From the NCBI RefSeq assembly GCF_027587195.1, contig NZ_JAPDDP010000061.1:1-47227 (forward strand): a stretch of 47,227 bases of DNA, given 5' to 3'. This stretch comes from Solirubrobacter phytolaccae (GTDB lineage: Bacteria; Actinomycetota; Thermoleophilia; Solirubrobacterales; Solirubrobacteraceae). The translations under genes were made by a program, and so were the position numbers. How positions within the stretch are numbered: the stretch's first letter is position 1; the number at the start of each line of letters is the position of its first letter. Shown here piece after piece: positions 1 to 7,826 of the stretch. The notes beneath the pieces were generated by a model that worked only from the letters and a program-made list of their open reading frames with translations, had not been told where the DNA came from and ran no database searches.

Positions 1-421
1 CGCGCAGCTCGGTCGGGCGCAGCTCCAGCGCGACGACCGCGTGCGGGGCGACGCGGACGCGCGCCGCGGCCGAGCCGACGCGGCGGCCGCGGGCGAAGGC
101 GACGACGCGCAGCGGCCACTCGGCGGCCTTGATCTCCGCGGCGTGCGGGACGTGGACGGAGACGTCGGCCTCGCGCTGCTCGCCTGCGGGCACCTGGACG
201 GTGCGGGGGAAGACCTCGGCCCAGCCGGCGGGCATGCCCTCGACGGTGAGCTCGAGCAGCTCGGCGCTGTCAGAGCGGTTGTCGACGCGGACGACCAGAC
301 GCGCGTCGGCCGCGGGATCGGCGACGGTCTCGGGCACGTCGGCGCCGTACTCGCCCCCGGGCACGCGAACCGCTACGCCGATGGCGTGTCGATGCCGTCC
401 TGTCGTGCCTTCTCGGAACAC
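1..421 (-). CDS. Partial beta-sandwich protein resembling actinobacterial COG1470 'hydrolytic protein'; runs off the left edge
   Basis: Reading the minus strand from about 421 to the edge gives an open frame of about 140 codons with coherent protein character. It shows alternating hydrophobic strands, a 'VRVDNRSDSAELLELTVEG' stretch followed by 'GWAEVFP', and a 'VPAGEQREADVSV' strand. This is the pattern of NEW3/Ig-like beta-sandwich repeats that open actinobacterial COG1470-type membrane proteins. The resemblance is from memory of the family, not a search. I place the start at a GTG (419-421), but no convincing ribosome site precedes it and GTG codons further in are possible. It is divergent from the enolase-superfamily gene, and the LacI-type operator lies between the two. 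Function unknown. Confidence 0.5.
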   Translation of the reverse strand, partial: MFREGTTGRHRHAIGVAVRVPGGEYGADVPETVADPAADARLVVRVDNRSDSAELLELTVEGMPAGWAEVFPRTVQVPAGEQREADVSVHVPHAAEIKAAEWPLRVVAFARGRRVGSAAARVRVAPHAVVALELRPTELR

Positions 422-470
422 TGAAACCGATCGTAGGTCCGCAGCCTTAAGGGTTGTGCAAACGGTTTCA
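422..470. promoter_or_regulatory. LacI-family operator (457-470) with a second weaker site (422-435)
   Basis: Positions 457-470 read TGCAAACGGTTTCA, which fits the LacI/GalR-family operator pattern TGNAANCGNTTNCA at every fixed position. A second sequence at 422-435 (TGAAACCGATCGTA) fits the left half and the central CG but not the right half. Its first eight bases are also the exact inverse of 463-470. The strong site ends 8 bp before the GTG of the enolase-superfamily gene, where a bound repressor would block initiation. No LacI-family gene is in the window. Confidence 0.6.
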
Positions 471-478
471 CCAGTAGC

Positions 479-1579
479 GTGCGGGCGGTGAGGATCGCAC
501 GCGTCGAGGCATTCGGCTACGAGCTGCGCTATGCGCATGGGGAGTACGTGATGTCGGGCGGGCGCAGCGTGGCGGCGCTGCCCAGCACGCTCGTGCGCGT
601 CACGACCGACGACGGCGTCGAGGGCTGGGGCGAGACGTGCCCGCTCGGCGCGACCTATCTGGAGGCCCACGCGGACGGAGCGCGAGCGGCGCTGCGCCAG
701 CTCGCGCCCGCGCTCGTCGGCGTCGACCCGACCAACCTCGGCGCCGTCCACACCGCGATGGACGGCGCCCTGCGCGGCCACGGCTACGCCAAGTCCGCGC
801 TGGACATCGCCTGCTGGGACGTGCTCGGCCGCGCGCTCGGCGTCCCGGTCAGCACGCTCCTCGGCGGCGTCCGCTCGTCCGACTTCCCGCTCTACGTCGC
901 GATCCCGCTCGGCCCGGCCGAGGCGATGGTCGAGCACGTCCGCGCCCGCCGCGCCGAGGGCGTGCGCCACTTCCAGCTCAAGCTCGGCGCCGACCCGCGC
1001 GAGGACGCGGCGCGCGTACGCGCCGTGTTGGAGGAGGACCTCGACGTCGTCGTCGCCGACGCGAACGGCGGCTGGCGGCTGCAGGACGCCGTGATCGCGG
1101 CCCGCGCGCTGGAAGGCCTGGACCGCGTGCTGTTCGAGCAGCCGTGCCCGACGCTGGAGGAGTGCCAAGTCGTCCGCGAGCGGACGACGCTGCCGATGGT
1201 GCTCGACGAGGTGATCACCGACGCGCAGTCGCTCCTCCGCGCCTACGGCGTGATGGAGGGCATCAACCTGAAGGTCGGGCGCGTCGGCGGGCTCGCCAAG
1301 GCCCGGCTGCTCCGCGACCTCGGCACCGAGCTCGGCCTGCGCTTCACGATCGAGGACAGCTGGGGCGGCGACGTCACGACCGCGGCGGTCAGCCACCTCG
1401 CGGCGTCCACCGCGCCGGACCAGCTCCTGATGGCCTCGTTCATGAACGACTGGACGCTGGACCACGTGGCGGGCTACGCGCCGCGCAGCGTGAACGGCCG
1501 CGGCGCCGCGCCCACCGCCCCCGGGCTCGGGATCGACGTGGACACGGCGTCCCTTGGCGCGCCGCTCTTCACCACGTAG
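479..1579 (+). CDS. Enolase-superfamily (mandelate racemase/muconate lactonizing) enzyme, possibly a cis-3-hydroxyproline dehydratase or betaine epimerase type
   Basis: This 366-aa protein has the two-domain layout of the family: an N-terminal capping domain (about 1-130, with 'DDGVEGWGE') and a TIM barrel. Visible active-site residues are Lys168 in 'FQLKLG', metal ligands Asp194 ('DANGGW'), Glu220 ('FEQP') and Asp243 ('LDEVI'), and Lys265 opposite in 'NLKVGRVGGL'. The first lysine of the usual KxK pair is Gln, so 'QLK' may mark a specific subgroup. The 'MSGGRS' segment and overall style recall cis-3-hydroxy-L-proline dehydratases and hydroxyproline-betaine epimerases, but substrate cannot be fixed from sequence. 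The start is GTG at 479, with an in-frame GTG at 488 as the alternative. It sits directly behind a LacI-type operator and 11 bp before an MBL-fold hydrolase, so a small regulated catabolic operon is likely. Confidence 0.85.
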   Translation: MRAVRIARVEAFGYELRYAHGEYVMSGGRSVAALPSTLVRVTTDDGVEGWGETCPLGATYLEAHADGARAALRQLAPALVGVDPTNLGAVHTAMDGALRGHGYAKSALDIACWDVLGRALGVPVSTLLGGVRSSDFPLYVAIPLGPAEAMVEHVRARRAEGVRHFQLKLGADPREDAARVRAVLEEDLDVVVADANGGWRLQDAVIAARALEGLDRVLFEQPCPTLEECQVVRERTTLPMVLDEVITDAQSLLRAYGVMEGINLKVGRVGGLAKARLLRDLGTELGLRFTIEDSWGGDVTTAAVSHLAASTAPDQLLMASFMNDWTLDHVAGYAPRSVNGRGAAPTAPGLGIDVDTASLGAPLFTT

Positions 1580-1590
1580 ATTCCGGCAAA

Positions 1591-2361
1591 GTGGTCACCC
1601 TCACGCACATCGGCGGCCCCACCGCCCTGGTCGAGTTCGCCGGCTGGCGGATCCTGACCGACCCCACGTTCGATCCCGCCGGCGGGAAGTACAAGTTCGG
1701 CTGGGGCACCGGCTCGACGAAGACGACCGGCCCGGCGATCGACCCCGCCGACCTCGGCCCGATCGACGCCGTCCTGCTCACGCACGACCACCACGAGGAC
1801 AACCTGGACGCCGCCGGGCGCGCGTTCCTCCCCCAGGTCGACACGGTGGTCACGACGGCCGCGGGCGCCGAGCGGCTCGGTGGCGCGACGCGCGGACTGA
1901 AGGACTGGGAGACGACGACGCTGACCAAGGCCGGCTCCCCGGACATCACCATCACCGCTACCCCGTGCCGCCACGGCCCGCCGCTCAGCCACCCGATCGT
2001 CGGCGACGTGATCGGCTTCGCGCTCGAATGGGGCGAGGGCGTGCTGTGGTTCAGCGGGGACACGGTCCTCTACGACGGCGTGAAGTCGGTCGCGCAGCGC
2101 CTGCGGGTCGAGATCGCGGTGCTGCACGTCGGCGGCGTCCAGTTCCCGGTCACCGGCCCCGCCCGCTACACGATGACCGGCCCGGACGCGGTCGAGCTCA
2201 CGAAGCTGATCGAGCCGCGCGTCGCGATCCCGATCCACTACGAGGGCTGGAAGCACTTCCGGGACGGCAAGGCCGGTGTCGAGCGCGCGGTCGCCGCCGC
2301 GCCGTCCGACGTGCAGGCGCGATTCCGGTGGCTCACGATCGGCGAGCCGGTCGAGGTCTAG
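1591..2361 (+). CDS. MBL-fold metallo-hydrolase (UlaG-like)
   Basis: This 256-aa protein has the compact single-domain MBL fold: an N-terminal 'THIGGPTALVEF' strand pair, a metal-binding 'THDHHEDN' around residues 64-71, a 'CRHGPP' histidine, 'WFSGDT', and a C-terminal 'PIHYEGW' histidine. This arrangement matches the UlaG-like branch, which includes lactonases, rather than beta-lactamases. The start is the GTG at 1591, 11 bp after the preceding stop; an upstream continuation in this frame would overlap the enolase gene and is not supported. Co-transcription suggests the two enzymes act on linked substrates, for example a dehydratase product and a lactone, but that is inference. The 3' end overlaps the convergent secreted protein gene by 4 bp. 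Confidence 0.85.
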   Translation: MVTLTHIGGPTALVEFAGWRILTDPTFDPAGGKYKFGWGTGSTKTTGPAIDPADLGPIDAVLLTHDHHEDNLDAAGRAFLPQVDTVVTTAAGAERLGGATRGLKDWETTTLTKAGSPDITITATPCRHGPPLSHPIVGDVIGFALEWGEGVLWFSGDTVLYDGVKSVAQRLRVEIAVLHVGGVQFPVTGPARYTMTGPDAVELTKLIEPRVAIPIHYEGWKHFRDGKAGVERAVAAAPSDVQARFRWLTIGEPVEV

Positions 2362-3158
2362 CTCGACGCGCAGCGCTTCGGCTGCTTCGCCCCCGGCTCG
2401 ACGCACAGCGTCTTCATCGTCGGGAACCGGTTGCGCACGATCGGCAGGCGCATGACCTTGCCGATCGTCCGCGGCGCGGTGACCCACACCTCGACTTTGG
2501 CGCCCGGCTTGGCGGAGAACCGCTTCGCCGACGCGCGCGCCTTGCGGACCTTCAGCACGCGCCGCTTGAACGGGCAGGAGCGACCGGAGCAGCGCAGCTC
2601 CACCTTCGCGCCGGCCGTGATGCCGGTGACCACGAAGCTGCGGAACGTCGTCTTGGTGGCCGTCGCGTCGCCGCCCGCGGTCAGCACCGCGGCCGCGCGC
2701 GGGAACGGTGCGAGCACGCCGTCGCAGTTCTCGTCGACCTGGTTGCCCGCCACCTCCAGCGCGCCCGGGTAGATGTGCGCGGCGTGGTCGTTGCAGTCCA
2801 GCGACTCCGGGAACCGGTCATGGTCGGCGTCGACGAGCATCACGAACGTGGCCATGGCGGGCGTCGGGTCGGTGTGGCCGAAGTCGTCGACGGCCGCGAC
2901 CGCGAACGTGTGCACGCCGCCGGGCAGCGGCGGTGTGGTGTACGGCGACGCGCACCGCACCGGCCTCGCGCCGTCGACGCTGCACGCGAACGTCACGTGG
3001 GGCTCGTCCGCGACGAACGCGAACGTCGGCGGGGCGGTCACGGTCGTGCCGTTGGGTCCGCTCGTGATCGTCGTCTCGGGCGGAGTGCGCTGGTCGGCCT
3101 GCGCGGTGGCGGGAAGCGCGCAGGCGACGATGAGGAGAATGCTGGGGAGGAGTCTCAC
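2358..3158 (-). CDS. Secreted protein with Ig-like domain, MopE-type metal-binding motif and Cys-rich beta tail
   Basis: This 266-aa protein begins with a signal peptide (about 1-21, ending 'ATAQA'). An Ig-like/HYR-type domain follows (about 28-125, 'PPETTITSGPNGTTVTAPP', 'FACSVDG'). Next is a calcium/copper-type motif with 'DADHDRFPESLDCND' and 'DENCDG' (about 130-175), typical of the MopE-derived metal-binding family. The C-terminal third ('LRCSGRSCPFKRR' to the end, closing with Cys pairs) is a tail that I associate with secreted proteins of Solirubrobacterales. The start is GTG at 3158. It lies 54 bp downstream of def, separated by an imperfect hairpin. Role unknown; probably extracellular or envelope-bound. 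Confidence 0.75.
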   Translation of the reverse strand: MRLLPSILLIVACALPATAQADQRTPPETTITSGPNGTTVTAPPTFAFVADEPHVTFACSVDGARPVRCASPYTTPPLPGGVHTFAVAAVDDFGHTDPTPAMATFVMLVDADHDRFPESLDCNDHAAHIYPGALEVAGNQVDENCDGVLAPFPRAAAVLTAGGDATATKTTFRSFVVTGITAGAKVELRCSGRSCPFKRRVLKVRKARASAKRFSAKPGAKVEVWVTAPRTIGKVMRLPIVRNRFPTMKTLCVEPGAKQPKRCASS

Positions 3159-3179
3159 CCAGCGATCCCACCAGCCTTC

Positions 3180-3205
3180 GCGCGTCCCGACAATCGGGGG
3201 CGCGC
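3180..3205 (-). terminator. Imperfect GC hairpin just after def
   Basis: Arms GCGCG (3180-3184) plus CCCGA (3186-3190) pair with TCGGG (3194-3198) plus CGCGC (3201-3205), interrupted by a small bulge. It begins 7 bp after the def stop. There is no T-run, so it could be a weak terminator or an attenuator between def and the secreted-protein gene. Confidence 0.4.
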
Positions 3206-3212
3206 CCTGAAG

Positions 3213-3782
3213 TTAGACGTCGATCTCGGCTTCGCCGTCCGCCGGCTCGGGGCTGAACGACTCGCCCGCGTTGAGCGCGCGCACGGCGCCGCGCTTGTGC
3301 TCGGGCGTCGTGCGGTCCAGCATCAGCACGCCGTTCAGGTGGTCGGTCTCGTGCTGGATGATGCGGGCGTGCAGGCCGCTGACCTCGAGCCGAAGCGGCT
3401 CGCCGTGCGCATCCTGCGCCTCGAGCACGATGTCCACCGGGCGCTCGACCTCGACGTGCACGCGCGCGCGTCCGAGCGACAGGCAGCCCTCGAGCGCGGC
3501 GTCGACCGCCTCGCCGCTCTCGACGATCGTCGGGTTCACGATGACCCGCGCGGGCGCGTCGTCCTCGTCGTCCGGGAGGCGGTAGACGAACACGCGTCGC
3601 AGCGACCCGACCTGGGTCGCGGCGAGGCCGGCGCCGTCGGCCTCGCGCATGATCTCCTCGAGCTCGGAGACGTGCTGGGCGAAGGACTCGTCGAACGCCT
3701 CGACCGGGCGTGCGCGCTCACGCAGCACGGGGTCTCCCCACTGGCGGATGAGCGCGAACGCGCGTTCCTTGGACTCGGACAC
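3213..3782 (-). CDS. def: Peptide deformylase
   Basis: This 189-aa enzyme removes the formyl group from the N-terminal methionine of new proteins. All three family motifs are present: 'GAGLAATQ' (50-57), 'EGCLS' with metal ligand Cys100, and 'QHETDHLNG' with ligands His144 and His148 and catalytic Glu145. Length is normal for the family. The start is GTG (3782), 14 bp after the stop of the upstream dipeptidase-like gene, so the two are probably co-transcribed. The acidic C-terminal tail after residue 170 is slightly longer than usual. Whether this is the only deformylase of the cell cannot be judged; the absence of fmt nearby suggests it may be an additional copy. Confidence 0.93.
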   Translation of the reverse strand: MSESKERAFALIRQWGDPVLRERARPVEAFDESFAQHVSELEEIMREADGAGLAATQVGSLRRVFVYRLPDDEDDAPARVIVNPTIVESGEAVDAALEGCLSLGRARVHVEVERPVDIVLEAQDAHGEPLRLEVSGLHARIIQHETDHLNGVLMLDRTTPEHKRGAVRALNAGESFSPEPADGEAEIDV

Positions 3783-3796
3783 GGCCGCGAGAATAG

Positions 3797-6142
3797 CTAG
3801 GCGCCGATGAGCTTGCAGAGGAGTGTCAGCGCGGCGTCATCTACCGGATTTCCGCTGCCCGCGAGCGTCCTTCCGGTCGGTGCCGTCGCCGCGTTCGCAC
3901 CGGCCACGAACGCCGGCTTGGCCTGCGTCGCGCGTGCGGCACTCACGTCGCGGAGCGCCTTGCGCAGCGCGCTCCGGTCGCGCGCGAACGCTTTCGTGGC
4001 CACGCCGACCGCGCGCACCTTGCCGCCGCGGACCTCGTAGGCGGAGCGGCCGGAGATCACGATCCGCGCCTTCCCGCCGGCGCGCTGGCCGACACGCACG
4101 CCCGCCGTCCTGCGGCCCTGCGCGGTGGAGCCGACGAGCGCCACGCGGCCGTCGTCGCCGAACACCGCCACGTCGGCCGCGCGCGGGTTGCCGGAGCCCT
4201 TCACGCACCAGCTCCACGCGCGATCGCGCTGCTGGGGCTGGCCGGCGCCGCGGAGGATTCCCGTCCAGCTCACGCCGAGCTTGAGCGTCTTCGTCAGGCC
4301 CTGGGTGCGCGGGGCGCACGCGGTGGTGGGCACGCCGTCGGCGCGCTCCCACATCTGCAGGTAGGCCTCGGCGCCGTCCCACAGGTCGTCGGCGAGCGCG
4401 CTGCCGCCGACCCGCTTGAGGTCGGCGAGCCAGTCCGCGTACTGGCCGTAGGTGGCGACGCCCTCGGCGGCGTAGTCGAACGTGCGCTGTCCGGTGGTCT
4501 GACGGTCGAACGTGACCGTGCCGTCGAGCGACTTGAACGGGTAGCTGAGCCCGCCCTTGCCGGGCTGCGTGGAGAGCCCGCCGAGGTCGGCGCCGAAGCC
4601 CCAGCCGAGCTCGTACGGCGTCGACTTCGGCCGGTACTGCTGCCACTCCTTGACGTACTGCGCGGCGTCCGAGTGGCCCGGGAACGCAAGCCCGCCGAGC
4701 TTCCACAGCCGCGGCCAGTTGCCCGGGTCCATCCAGCCGTGCGGGGAGATCACGCCCGAGTAGCCGCGCTTCTCCAGCAGGCTGAGCGTCGCGTCCACCC
4801 CGGCCTGGCTCATGTGGTCGGGGTTGACGATCATCTTGCGGTCCATCATCGAGTTCACGACGTGCGCGCCGAGGTCGGTCAGCCCGCGCGTGTTGCAGTG
4901 CGGCGTCTTCGGATACAGCGGCGGGGGCGGGAGCGTGATCCCGAGCAGGCCGCTCAGCCCGGTCAGCAGGCCGGGGTCGGCGGTGGCGATCGGGTTGTCG
5001 CGCAGCGGGCCGGTGCAGGTCTTCGCGCTCCAGAACGACCCCGCGCTCGCGAGGTTGCCGACGTTGATCAGCACGCCCTGGGCGCCGCTGTCGAAGCGCA
5101 CGCCGGTGAGCGGGTTGTCGTACTTGTTCAGCAGCAGCGCCGAGCGCACGCCGCGCTTGTAGAGATCCTCCAGCTCGCGGTCGATCTGGGCCTTGTCGCA
5201 CGAGGGCGCGCTCCAGCCGCGGCAGCCGAACGGCTCGGAGATCTCGATCTCGAGCACGACCGCCATCCGGCCGGAGTTGATCACGCGCCGCGCGTCGTAC
5301 GGGTTGGTGACGATCTGGAAGAAGCCCTTGCCGGGCCCGCCGGCCTGCGCGTCGACGTAGTTCTGCAGGTTGCGCACCGCGTCGAGGCCGCGGCGCACGG
5401 TGCCCATCTCGTCGCAGTCGGTGACCTTGACGGGCTGCAACGTGCAGAGGACGCGGTTCTCGTTGACGCCCATGACCATCAGCCGCAGGCCGGCCATCCA
5501 CGCGCGCTGGACCCAGCGCCAGTACGTCCCCTCACGCGTGAGGTTGGTGGCCTTGGTCTCGGTCAAGAACGGGTAGCCGCGCGTGTCGTGCGGCTGCGCG
5601 GGGTTGCCGTAGTTGAGGAAGTTCTGGAAGACGGCGGCGGTGCCCGTCGGGCCTTCGATCGCCGCGCAGTCGGGCAGGGCGAACGTGATCCCGTACGGAT
5701 CCCACGGCTTGCCGCAGTGGAAGCGCCCGCCGAAGTACTCGTAGGTCATCCAGTGCATGTGGCCGTCGATCACGCCGCCGACGCGACCGAACTCGGTCGC
5801 GCCCTTCGAGGGCGTGCCGGTCGCGTTCAGCGGCGCCTCGGGGAACTCGGCGCAGCCCGTCGCGGGCGTGATCGTGACCGGGGTGCCGTTCAACGAGGCG
5901 CCGTCGGAGCCCATCGCCCAGTCGGCGGGGCTCGCGCTGATGCCCGTCGGCGTGACGTACGTGCCGTCGGGCCGGTAGAGCAGGTAGCGGCCCAGCGCGG
6001 TGGCCTGCATGCGCACCTGCTCGGCGCCGGCGAGGCCGCCGACGGCGTAGCAGCCGCCGGCGTACGCGTAACGGTCGGCCGCGCCCGCGGGCGCGGCCAG
6101 CAGGAGCGACAACGCGAGCACGACCAGACCCGTTCTGAGCAT
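3797..6142 (-). CDS. Secreted metallohydrolase with dipeptidase (M19)-like metal site
   Basis: This 781-aa protein starts with a signal peptide (about 1-21, 'LLLAAPAGA'). A lead domain of about 100 residues precedes a TIM-barrel metallohydrolase. Candidate ligands are HxH in 'DGHMHW' (about 127-132), Glu in 'VLEIEISEP', His in 'NPDHMSQ' (about 442), His in 'ISPHGWM' (about 468) and Asp in 'GFGADLGG' (about 517). The order H-x-H/D, E, H, H, D is that of membrane dipeptidases (peptidase M19), though spacing is stretched and the barrel carries large insertions with several Cys. The C-terminal about 200 residues are a beta-rich, Lys/Arg-rich extension of unknown role. Likely extracellular; substrate unknown. 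It is followed 14 bp on by def. Confidence 0.6.
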   Translation of the reverse strand: MLRTGLVVLALSLLLAAPAGAADRYAYAGGCYAVGGLAGAEQVRMQATALGRYLLYRPDGTYVTPTGISASPADWAMGSDGASLNGTPVTITPATGCAEFPEAPLNATGTPSKGATEFGRVGGVIDGHMHWMTYEYFGGRFHCGKPWDPYGITFALPDCAAIEGPTGTAAVFQNFLNYGNPAQPHDTRGYPFLTETKATNLTREGTYWRWVQRAWMAGLRLMVMGVNENRVLCTLQPVKVTDCDEMGTVRRGLDAVRNLQNYVDAQAGGPGKGFFQIVTNPYDARRVINSGRMAVVLEIEISEPFGCRGWSAPSCDKAQIDRELEDLYKRGVRSALLLNKYDNPLTGVRFDSGAQGVLINVGNLASAGSFWSAKTCTGPLRDNPIATADPGLLTGLSGLLGITLPPPPLYPKTPHCNTRGLTDLGAHVVNSMMDRKMIVNPDHMSQAGVDATLSLLEKRGYSGVISPHGWMDPGNWPRLWKLGGLAFPGHSDAAQYVKEWQQYRPKSTPYELGWGFGADLGGLSTQPGKGGLSYPFKSLDGTVTFDRQTTGQRTFDYAAEGVATYGQYADWLADLKRVGGSALADDLWDGAEAYLQMWERADGVPTTACAPRTQGLTKTLKLGVSWTGILRGAGQPQQRDRAWSWCVKGSGNPRAADVAVFGDDGRVALVGSTAQGRRTAGVRVGQRAGGKARIVISGRSAYEVRGGKVRAVGVATKAFARDRSALRKALRDVSAARATQAKPAFVAGANAATAPTGRTLAGSGNPVDDAALTLLCKLIGA

Positions 6143-6166
6143 GGCCGCGGACGTTACGCCTCCGCG

Positions 6167-6895
6167 TCAGCGCGCGACGAAGTCCGCGAACCGCCGCTTC
6201 CCGATCCAGGCGCCCTCGCCCGCGACGAGCGACGTGTCGTCGACGTCGGCGCCGAAGTAGCCGGCGTCGGGGTCGCTCACCACGTCGGCGTCGGGGACCG
6301 CCTGGCGCACGGCCTCGTCGATGCCGAGCTTGTCCGGCCCGGCGATCTCGATCGCGCCCGCCGGCTCGCCCAGCGCGGCGCGCACGACGGCGTCGGCCAC
6401 GTCGTCGGCGGCGATCGGCTGGAACAGGTGCGGCGAGACACGCACCTTGCCGTCCTCACCCGTGGACGCCTGCGCGATCCACGGCACGAACTCGAAGAAC
6501 TGCGTCGCGTGGATGATCGTGTACGGGATCGGCCCGGCGATGATCAGGTCCTCCTGGGCGATCTTCGCGTCCATGTAGCCGCTGCCGGCCATCTTGCGCG
6601 AGCCGACGATCGACACGGCGACGTGGTGGCGCACGCCCGCCTCGGCCTCGGCGGCGAGCTGGTTGCGCGTCGAGGTGGTGAAGAAGTTCAGGACGGCCTC
6701 GGTCTCCCACGAGGGCGCGTTGGTGACGTCGACGACGACCTGCGCACCGGCGAGCGCCTCGCTGAGGCCCTCCCCCGTGAGCGTGTTGACGCCGGTCTGC
6801 GGTGAGGCGGCGACGGCTTCGTGGCCCTGAGCGGTGAGCCGCTCGATGACCTTCGTGCCGATCTGCCCGGTGCCTCCGATGATGACGATCTTCAT
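6167..6895 (-). CDS. NmrA/SDR-type NAD(P)-binding oxidoreductase, partner of the ECF41 sigma factor
   Basis: This 242-aa protein opens with the dinucleotide motif 'IIGGTGQIG' (5-13) and has the atypical-SDR layout of the NmrA/NAD(P)H-binding group: 'VVVDVTNAPS', 'HHVAVSIVGS', and 'PYTIIHATQFFEF', which resembles the substrate-loop region. The usual YxxxK catalytic pair is reduced to a 'YMDAKIAQE' segment. It lies 23 bp downstream of the ECF41-type sigma gene. ECF41 sigma factors are known to be paired with carboxymuconolactone decarboxylases, oxidoreductases or epimerases, so this is probably the regulated partner. A promoter-like sequence for that sigma class sits immediately before its ATG. 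Confidence 0.82.
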   Translation of the reverse strand: MKIVIIGGTGQIGTKVIERLTAQGHEAVAASPQTGVNTLTGEGLSEALAGAQVVVDVTNAPSWETEAVLNFFTTSTRNQLAAEAEAGVRHHVAVSIVGSRKMAGSGYMDAKIAQEDLIIAGPIPYTIIHATQFFEFVPWIAQASTGEDGKVRVSPHLFQPIAADDVADAVVRAALGEPAGAIEIAGPDKLGIDEAVRQAVPDADVVSDPDAGYFGADVDDTSLVAGEGAWIGKRRFADFVAR

Positions 6896-6904
6896 GTCAG
6901 CTCA

Positions 6905-6931
6905 GACCGGAGACCCGGTCAGGGCGTGACA
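6905..6931 (-). promoter_or_regulatory. ECF41-type promoter-like site before the oxidoreductase gene
   Basis: On the minus strand TGTCACG (6931-6925), 16 bases and GGTC (6908-6905) precede the ATG at 6895. The published ECF41 pattern, as I recall it, is TGTCACA-N16-CGTC, so spacing is exact and 9 of 11 bases match. The -35 element overlaps the last codons of the sigma gene. Transcription from it would start within a few bases of the ATG, giving a nearly leaderless mRNA. A hairpin (GACCGG-loop-CCGGTC, 6905-6920) overlaps the same stretch. Confidence 0.45.
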
Positions 6932-7785
6932 GGAAATTGCAACTTCTCCGGATTGACGACGAACAGGAGCTGCTCGACGCCCGCCTCGGAGGCCGTGATC
7001 GTCGCGAACGTGATGATCTCGCCGTCGCGCTCAATCAGCAGCCCGGGCTGCCCGTTGGCGTCCACGGCGGTCGCGGTCGCGCCCGTCCAGTACTTGCGCG
7101 CGAACCCGAGCAGGGCCTTGAGCACGCGGTCCCGACCGTGCAGCGGCTTGCGCGCGGCGTGCACGACGCCGCCGCCGTCGGAGTAGGTCACGACGTCCTC
7201 GGCCAGCATCCGCTCCAGCGCCTGGACGTCACCGGCCTGCGCGGCGGCGACGATCGCGTCCAGCAGCCGCCGGTGCGCTTCCGCGTCCGCCTTCGCGCGC
7301 CGTCCGCCCTCGAGCTTCCCGCGCGCACGTGAGGCGAGCTGCCGCGCGTTGGCCTCACCGACCTGGAGCACGCCCGCGATGTCGCCGTACGAGTAGTCGA
7401 ACGCCTCGCGCAGCACGTACGTCGCCCGCTCGGTCGGCGTGAGCTTCTCCAGCAGCATCAGCACCGCCACCTCGAGCGCCTCCCCACGTTCGGCGCCGAG
7501 CAGCGGGTCCTCCGCGGTGTCCACGGGCTCGGGCAGCCACGGCCCGATGTACGTCTCGCGCCGCGCCCGCGCCGACTGCGAGGCGTTGATCGCCAGCCGC
7601 GTGGTCGCGGTCGCGAGGAACGCCTCGGGCTCGCGGACCGCCGCGCGGTCCGTGCCCTGCCAGCGCAGCCAGGTCTCCTGCACGAGCTCCTCCGCCTCGT
7701 GCCGGCTGCCGAGCATCCGGTAGGCGATGCCGAACAGCCGTGGCCGCGCCGCCTCGAAGACGTCGATGTCGGCGGCGGAGACCAC
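6919..7785 (-). CDS. sigJ: ECF41-type RNA polymerase sigma factor (SigJ family) with fused SnoaL-like domain
   Basis: This 288-aa sigma factor has region 2 at about 9-75 ('RLFGIAYRMLGSRHEAEELVQ', then 'ETWLRW') and region 4 at about 110-165 ('LTPTERATYVLREAFDYSY'). The linker carries 'WLPEP' (about 88-92). The C-terminal SnoaL-like domain (about 175-288) contains 'NPEKL' near the end. These are the hallmarks of the ECF41 group, in which the C-terminal extension replaces a separate anti-sigma factor. The start is GTG at 7785. It is 41 bp from, and divergent to, the NACHT gene, and 23 bp upstream of its oxidoreductase partner. It probably directs transcription of that partner. Confidence 0.9.
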   Translation of the reverse strand: MVSAADIDVFEAARPRLFGIAYRMLGSRHEAEELVQETWLRWQGTDRAAVREPEAFLATATTRLAINASQSARARRETYIGPWLPEPVDTAEDPLLGAERGEALEVAVLMLLEKLTPTERATYVLREAFDYSYGDIAGVLQVGEANARQLASRARGKLEGGRRAKADAEAHRRLLDAIVAAAQAGDVQALERMLAEDVVTYSDGGGVVHAARKPLHGRDRVLKALLGFARKYWTGATATAVDANGQPGLLIERDGEIITFATITASEAGVEQLLFVVNPEKLQFPVTP

Positions 7786-7826
7786 GCTTCGATGGTACGG
7801 GCCACCGACACGTAGTCTCTTGCCTC

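Noticed and set aside
41-491. Two overlapping plus-strand frames at the left edge
   Set aside because: The minus strand reads as a coherent beta-sandwich protein through the same stretch; the plus frames are low-complexity.
4673-6805. Long plus-strand frame across the dipeptidase-like and oxidoreductase genes
   Set aside because: Arg/Asp/Val-rich shadow with no family features; the minus-strand genes have recognisable motifs.
6905-6920. GACCGG/CCGGTC hairpin as a terminator between the sigma and oxidoreductase genes
   Set aside because: Only 6 bp of stem and no T-run, and it overlaps the promoter-like elements in a 23-bp gap between probably coupled genes.
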